Shown here: positions 5,014 through 8,357 of the stretch, in pieces
Position numbering within the stretch: position 1 is the stretch's first letter
Layout of the letters: every line of letters starts with the position of its first letter
Source: an uncultured Actinoplanes sp.
GTDB taxonomy: Bacteria > Actinomycetota > Actinomycetes > Mycobacteriales > Micromonosporaceae
Direction of reading: 5' to 3'
Length of the DNA: 8,357 nt
NCBI GenBank assembly: GCA_934667465.1
Contig: CAKUMG010000209.1
Span: forward strand, 1 to 8,357
The notes under the pieces: generated by a model
Database searches by the model: none
What the model saw: the letters and a program-made list of their open reading frames with translations, nothing else
Told to the model about the DNA's origin: nothing
Translations under genes and position numbers: made by a program

Positions 5014-6639
5014 TCACAGCCGCAGGGATTCGGGCGCGTGCAGGCGGCGCATCGTCGCACCGATGTCGGCCGGCACCCGGCGCTTGGTGAGCAGCGAGCC
5101 GGCCACCATGACCAGGAACGCGAGCGGCACGGTCCACGCGGCCGGCTGCTCCACGAGCTCGGCGACCGCGGCCGGCAGCGGCGGCCCGAGCACCGTGACC
5201 AGCACCGAGGCCATCGCCGCCCCGCCGCCGGCCAGCACCCCCGCCGCGGCCCCCACATCGGTCAGTCCGCGCCACCAGATCCCCAGCACCAGCAGCGGGC
5301 AGAAACTCGAGGCCGCCACGGCGAACGCCAGGCCCACCACCCGTGACACGTCCATGTTCGCCACATACAGGGACAGGACGACGGGTACGCATGCCGCGAG
5401 CACGGTCGCCAGCCGGAAGTCGCGCACCGAACCGCCCCGCTCGCCGTGCAGCACATCCGTGAAGACCACGCCGGCGACGCTGGTCAGCAGGCCCGACGAG
5501 GTCGACAGGAACGCGGCCAGCGCCCCGGCCGTGACCAGGGCGCCCAGGAACTGTCCGAGATGGCCTGCGCCCAGGGCCGCCTCGGGCAGCAGCAGCACCA
5601 CCGCGTCGGTCTGCCCGGTCATGAGTAGCTGGGGCGTGTAGACGCGGCCGAGCACCCCGTACAGCGTCGGTAGCAGATAGAACAGTCCCACCAGGCCGAG
5701 CACGACCAGCGTCGTGCGGCGCGCCGAGGCACCGTCCGGGTTCGTGTAGAAGCGCACCAGCACGTGCGGCAGGCCCATCGTGCCGAGGAACGTGGCCAGG
5801 ATCAGCGAGTACGTCGCGAACAGGCTGGTGTCACCGCCCGGCAGCAGCCAGTCCGCGCCGTCGACCGCGTCCACCGAGCTGACCTGCGGCACCCGTTCGC
5901 CCGCGGCGAAGCTCAGCTGCTGTCCTGCCTGGACGGTCACCGTGCCGTCGAGCACGGCGTCCTGCTGGATCACGACGGTGGTCGCCGCGGGGAAGACCGG
6001 GCCGGTCGGCGGCGTGACCTCGGGCCGCCCGTCCGTCTGCCACTGCAACAGCAGGAAGATCACCGGTACGGCCAGGGCGGTCAGCTTGAGCCAGTACTGG
6101 AACGCCTGCACGAACGTGATCGCGCGCATCCCGCCGAGCGCCACGTTGGCCGTGACGACCACGCCGATCAGCAGCGCGCCCCACTCGTAGCGCCCGCCCG
6201 TGACGGTGGTGAAGGTCAGGCCCGCGCCCTGCAGTTGCGGCACCAGATACAGGCACCCGATGAACACCACGAACACGGTCGCCAGCCGGCGCAGCAGCGG
6301 CGAGCGGAGCCGCACCTCGCAGAAGTCGGGCAGCGTGAAGGCCCCCGAGCGGCGCAGCGGGGCCGCGACGAACATGAGCAGCGCGAGATAGCCCGCGGCG
6401 AACCCGACCGGGTACCAGAGCACGTCGACGCCGTAGCGCAGCACCAGCCCGGCCACGCCGAGGAAGGACGCGGCGGACAGGTACTCGCCACTGATCGCGG
6501 CGGCGTTCCACGAGGGGCTGACCGAGCGCGACGCCACCAGGAAGTCCGAGGTCGTGCGCGCGAACCTCAGCCCGTACGCGCCGATGCCCACGGTGATCAG
6601 GACGACCAGCACCAGGCCGGGCACGACGTACGGGTTCAC
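5014..6639 (-). CDS. Sodium:solute symporter, cation acetate symporter type (complete)
   Basis: A complete 541-residue SSS-family transporter of the cytoplasmic membrane. It has about 13 hydrophobic segments, the motif SGEYLSAASFLGVAG (50-64), ALGGMRAITFVQAFQYWLK (167-185), the ActP-like GTMGLPHVLVRFYT (286-299) and VGLAFAVAASSFCPLLVLGIWW (435-456). These match ActP of E. coli in order and length (549 residues there), so import of acetate or a related short monocarboxylate with a cation is inferred. Between helices, residues about 202-268 form a polar, beta-prone loop (DGTVTVQAGQQLSFAAGERV) longer than I recall in ActP. GTG at 6639 overlaps the stop of the preceding DUF485-like gene as GTGA; an upstream extension to 6756 is Arg/Gly-rich shadow within that gene. 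It ends before a gap with no visible terminator. Confidence 0.9.
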   Translation of the reverse strand: MNPYVVPGLVLVVLITVGIGAYGLRFARTTSDFLVASRSVSPSWNAAAISGEYLSAASFLGVAGLVLRYGVDVLWYPVGFAAGYLALLMFVAAPLRRSGAFTLPDFCEVRLRSPLLRRLATVFVVFIGCLYLVPQLQGAGLTFTTVTGGRYEWGALLIGVVVTANVALGGMRAITFVQAFQYWLKLTALAVPVIFLLLQWQTDGRPEVTPPTGPVFPAATTVVIQQDAVLDGTVTVQAGQQLSFAAGERVPQVSSVDAVDGADWLLPGGDTSLFATYSLILATFLGTMGLPHVLVRFYTNPDGASARRTTLVVLGLVGLFYLLPTLYGVLGRVYTPQLLMTGQTDAVVLLLPEAALGAGHLGQFLGALVTAGALAAFLSTSSGLLTSVAGVVFTDVLHGERGGSVRDFRLATVLAACVPVVLSLYVANMDVSRVVGLAFAVAASSFCPLLVLGIWWRGLTDVGAAAGVLAGGGAAMASVLVTVLGPPLPAAVAELVEQPAAWTVPLAFLVMVAGSLLTKRRVPADIGATMRRLHAPESLRL

Positions 6640-7043
6640 TGCTCCGGCCTGCGCACGACGGCGGTGAAGTCCTGCTCGTTGCGCTCGGCCCAGCGCACGT
6701 AGGCCCAGCCGATCAGCACCAGGAACGGGAACGCGCCCACCCCGAGCAGCAGCCATGGCAGGTGGACGCCGAGCACCTTCGCCCGGCCCACCCCCGGCGC
6801 CACCGCGAACAGCAGCGGCAGCGCCCCCAGCCCCGCGGCCACGACCAGGCTCAGCCGCACCGCGAGCGCGAGCTGCGCCCGGACCAGCCCCTTGACCAGC
6901 GCCTCCCCGACCGGGGTCAGCTCGGCCAGGTCGGCACCGACGGGATCGTGCACCGGCCGCGCCCCGGCCGCGGCCGCGGCCTCGCCCAGCACGACCCGCG
7001 TGCGGCGCGGCGGCCGAGGCCCCGTGACCGGCTCGTCACTCAT
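6636..7043 (-). CDS. DUF485-like small membrane protein preceding the second symporter
   Basis: A 135-residue protein with a hydrophilic Pro/Arg/Ala-rich N-terminus (1-45) and two membrane helices (about 58-82 and 94-117), ending in the charged segment YVRWAERNEQDFTAVV. The two-helix layout, conserved-looking ALPLLFAVAPGVG loop and position directly before an SSS symporter identify it as the accessory partner found with actinobacterial cation acetate symporters. It is divergent from the DUF485 protein at 781-1128: longer N-terminus, different helices. Its role is unknown; assisting assembly or activity of the symporter is inferred from constant pairing. ATG at 7043 lacks a Shine-Dalgarno and abuts a hairpin. 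It starts 32 bases after the DUF4173-like stop and overlaps the symporter by four bases. Confidence 0.82.
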   Translation of the reverse strand: MSDEPVTGPRPPRRTRVVLGEAAAAAGARPVHDPVGADLAELTPVGEALVKGLVRAQLALAVRLSLVVAAGLGALPLLFAVAPGVGRAKVLGVHLPWLLLGVGAFPFLVLIGWAYVRWAERNEQDFTAVVRRPEQ

Positions 7044-7062
7044 GACGGGCAGTCTTGCCGTC
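7044..7062 (-). other. Hairpin abutting the start codon of the DUF485-like gene
   Basis: On the minus strand GACGGCA and TGC(C)CGTC pair over seven base pairs with one bulged C and an AGAC loop, ending at the base immediately before the ATG. It occupies most of the 32-base gap after the DUF4173-like gene, where a ribosome binding site would normally be. There is no U-tract, so a terminator role is unlikely. Confidence 0.35.
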
Positions 7063-7075
7063 CCGGGCTCCACTC

Positions 7076-8357
7076 TCAAGAGCCCGCTCGACGGCACTCC
7101 TCCGCATCGATGCCGCGTGCCCGCTCCCGGGCCAGGTTCCAGCTCCGCCAGTCGCCCCGGTCCGCCGCGAGCCGCCCCTCGATCGGCCACAGGGCGCAGG
7201 CGCGCTGGGGTGCCGGGAGCCGGTTCAGCGCGGGCACGGCATCGGGGGAGAGCGTGCTCAGGTACGGGACATCGATCCGGCCGGTCTGCTCGAAGCGGGC
7301 CACATTGCGCTCCGCGATGAGCCGGTCCGGGTCGGCCGCGGCGAGCCCGAGCAGCGCCAGCACCGCGGTCGCCACCACGGCGCGCGGCAGCCAGGCCGCC
7401 CGCAGCCGCACCCCGGCGACCAGGATCATCAGGAAGACCACGCCCAGCCACGCCTCGCACAGGAAGACGAGCACGCGCAGCCGGGTCAGGCCGTACGTGT
7501 CGGCGTACAGCACCATCCGGTGCAGCGACGAGGCGACGATGACCAGCGTGAGCACCGCCAGCGCCCCCGGCACGAGCCGGACCAGCAGCCGGTCGGCGTG
7601 GCTCCGCCTGGGCGCCCACCGGGCCACGCCGGCCAGCACCAGCAGGACCAGGCCGGTGACGACGAGCAGCTGCCAGAAGCCGCCGCGGGCATATCCCGCG
7701 TAGGTCAGCCCGTCCGTCTCGAGCACGTGCCGCGCGCCCCCGAACAGGACGGTCAGCTGGACACCGACGAACAGGGTGAACAGGGCGACAAGCAGCGACA
7801 ACGGCACCAGCCACTCCACCCGCCGGACCCGGCGGCCCTCCTTGTCCGCCAGCCGGACCGGCGCCGCCCGGAGGAAGGCGAGCCCGCCGAGGACCCCGCC
7901 GGCCGGCACGAACAGGAACACCCAGCGGATCGTCGTCGGCACGTCGACGGCCGGGACCACCCCGCCGACGATCCGGGCGAAGGTCGCGTCCGCCGAGACG
8001 AAGAGCGCGCCGAACACCAGCAGCAGGGCCGCCGAGACGGCGATCGTGGCGACCATCCGTATCCCGCCCGGGCCACGCCGGGCGTTCCGGAGCCCCGCGG
8101 CCACCCATGGCAGCGCACGGAACATGGCGGCCGGTGGCAGCAGGACGCTCAGGATGATCCCCCGGGCCGACCGCCCGCCGGTGACCGCGAGGGCCGTGGT
8201 CAGCGCCGCCGTGGCCAGGCACAGCAGGAACAGCCACTCGGCCGCCCGGATCGAGCCCACGGCCAGCAGCGCGAAGGTCGCGGCGGTCCAGGCATACCGG
8301 TCCGGGCCGAGGCGCGGTGCCGGCCGGACGACCAGTGGCGGCGGCGCCGTCGACGGC
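7076..8357 (-). CDS. DUF4173-like polytopic membrane protein, N-terminus beyond window
   Basis: The C-terminal 426 residues of an integral membrane protein; the reading frame is open to the window edge, so a GTG at 8260 is probably internal (hydrophobic helix sequence continues upstream of it). At least eight hydrophobic segments are visible, near 22-34, 40-58, 104-122, 143-163, 183-205, 226-244, 261-278 and 294-316, with another at 325-341. The segments DGLTYAGYARGGFWQLLVVT (215-234) and LYADTYGLTRLRVLVFLCEAWL (283-304) match motifs I associate with DUF4173 (related to DUF4153). A soluble C-terminal part (about 342-426) includes PDRLIAERNVARFEQTG and YLSTLSPDAVPALNRL. No function is established for the family. 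It lies 32 bases before the DUF485-like gene and may be co-transcribed, which does not prove a functional link. Confidence 0.8.
   Translation of the reverse strand, partial: PSTAPPPLVVRPAPRLGPDRYAWTAATFALLAVGSIRAAEWLFLLCLATAALTTALAVTGGRSARGIILSVLLPPAAMFRALPWVAAGLRNARRGPGGIRMVATIAVSAALLLVFGALFVSADATFARIVGGVVPAVDVPTTIRWVFLFVPAGGVLGGLAFLRAAPVRLADKEGRRVRRVEWLVPLSLLVALFTLFVGVQLTVLFGGARHVLETDGLTYAGYARGGFWQLLVVTGLVLLVLAGVARWAPRRSHADRLLVRLVPGALAVLTLVIVASSLHRMVLYADTYGLTRLRVLVFLCEAWLGVVFLMILVAGVRLRAAWLPRAVVATAVLALLGLAAADPDRLIAERNVARFEQTGRIDVPYLSTLSPDAVPALNRLPAPQRACALWPIEGRLAADRGDWRSWNLARERARGIDAEECRRAGS

Noticed and set aside
1..8357. Mobile elements, CRISPR arrays, tRNA/rRNA genes, toxin-antitoxin or defence genes
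   Set aside because: No transposase or integrase motifs, terminal inverted repeats, regularly spaced repeats or tRNA-like folds seen by eye. Composition looks uniform apart from a short AT-rich patch near 4990-5013.

Overview
The window is high-GC DNA with strong third-position GC bias, frequent GTG starts and long spurious antisense ORFs. This is the pattern of an actinomycete. Gene content (a flavin-reductase-like protein, an ABC-2 exporter pair, a small Cys-containing secreted protein, and two DUF485/acetate-type symporter pairs) suggests a Micromonosporaceae-like genome, but that family placement is inferred from remembered homologues. All eight protein genes lie on the minus strand, so transcription runs from high to low coordinates. 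Both end genes are cut by the window: the DUF4173-like gene lacks its N-terminus at 8357, and the first symporter lacks its C-terminus at 1.

In transcription order: (i) 8357-5014 holds a partial DUF4173-like polytopic membrane protein, then a small DUF485-type membrane protein, then a complete sodium:solute symporter of the acetate/monocarboxylate type. (ii) 4893-4273 is a single gene for a secreted or membrane-anchored protein with a double-psi beta-barrel-like C-terminal domain. It has a strong ribosome binding site and a GC-rich 5' leader hairpin. (iii) 4227-1862 is an ABC-2 transporter, ATPase then permease, possibly driven by a leaderless promoter. (iv) 1770-1243 is a flavin-reductase-domain protein. 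(v) 1128-1 is a second DUF485 protein (TTG start) followed by a second acetate/pyruvate-type symporter close to the MctC/ActP group.

Three pairs (DUF485/symporter twice, ATPase/permease once) are joined by the same 4-base GTGA stop/start overlap, which suggests translational coupling. The two symporter cassettes probably import short monocarboxylates (acetate, pyruvate, propionate) with sodium or protons. They belong to different subtypes, so they are unlikely to be a recent duplication. The ABC pair and the secreted barrel protein have no obvious functional link to them.

I see no RNA genes, CRISPR arrays, insertion sequences, phage genes or defence systems. No gap exceeds about 120 bases. 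Most of the window is ordinary chromosomal content. The points worth a second look are the paired symporter cassettes, a near-identical 15-base motif in two intergenic leaders, the degenerate barrel domain and a few initiation-site oddities.
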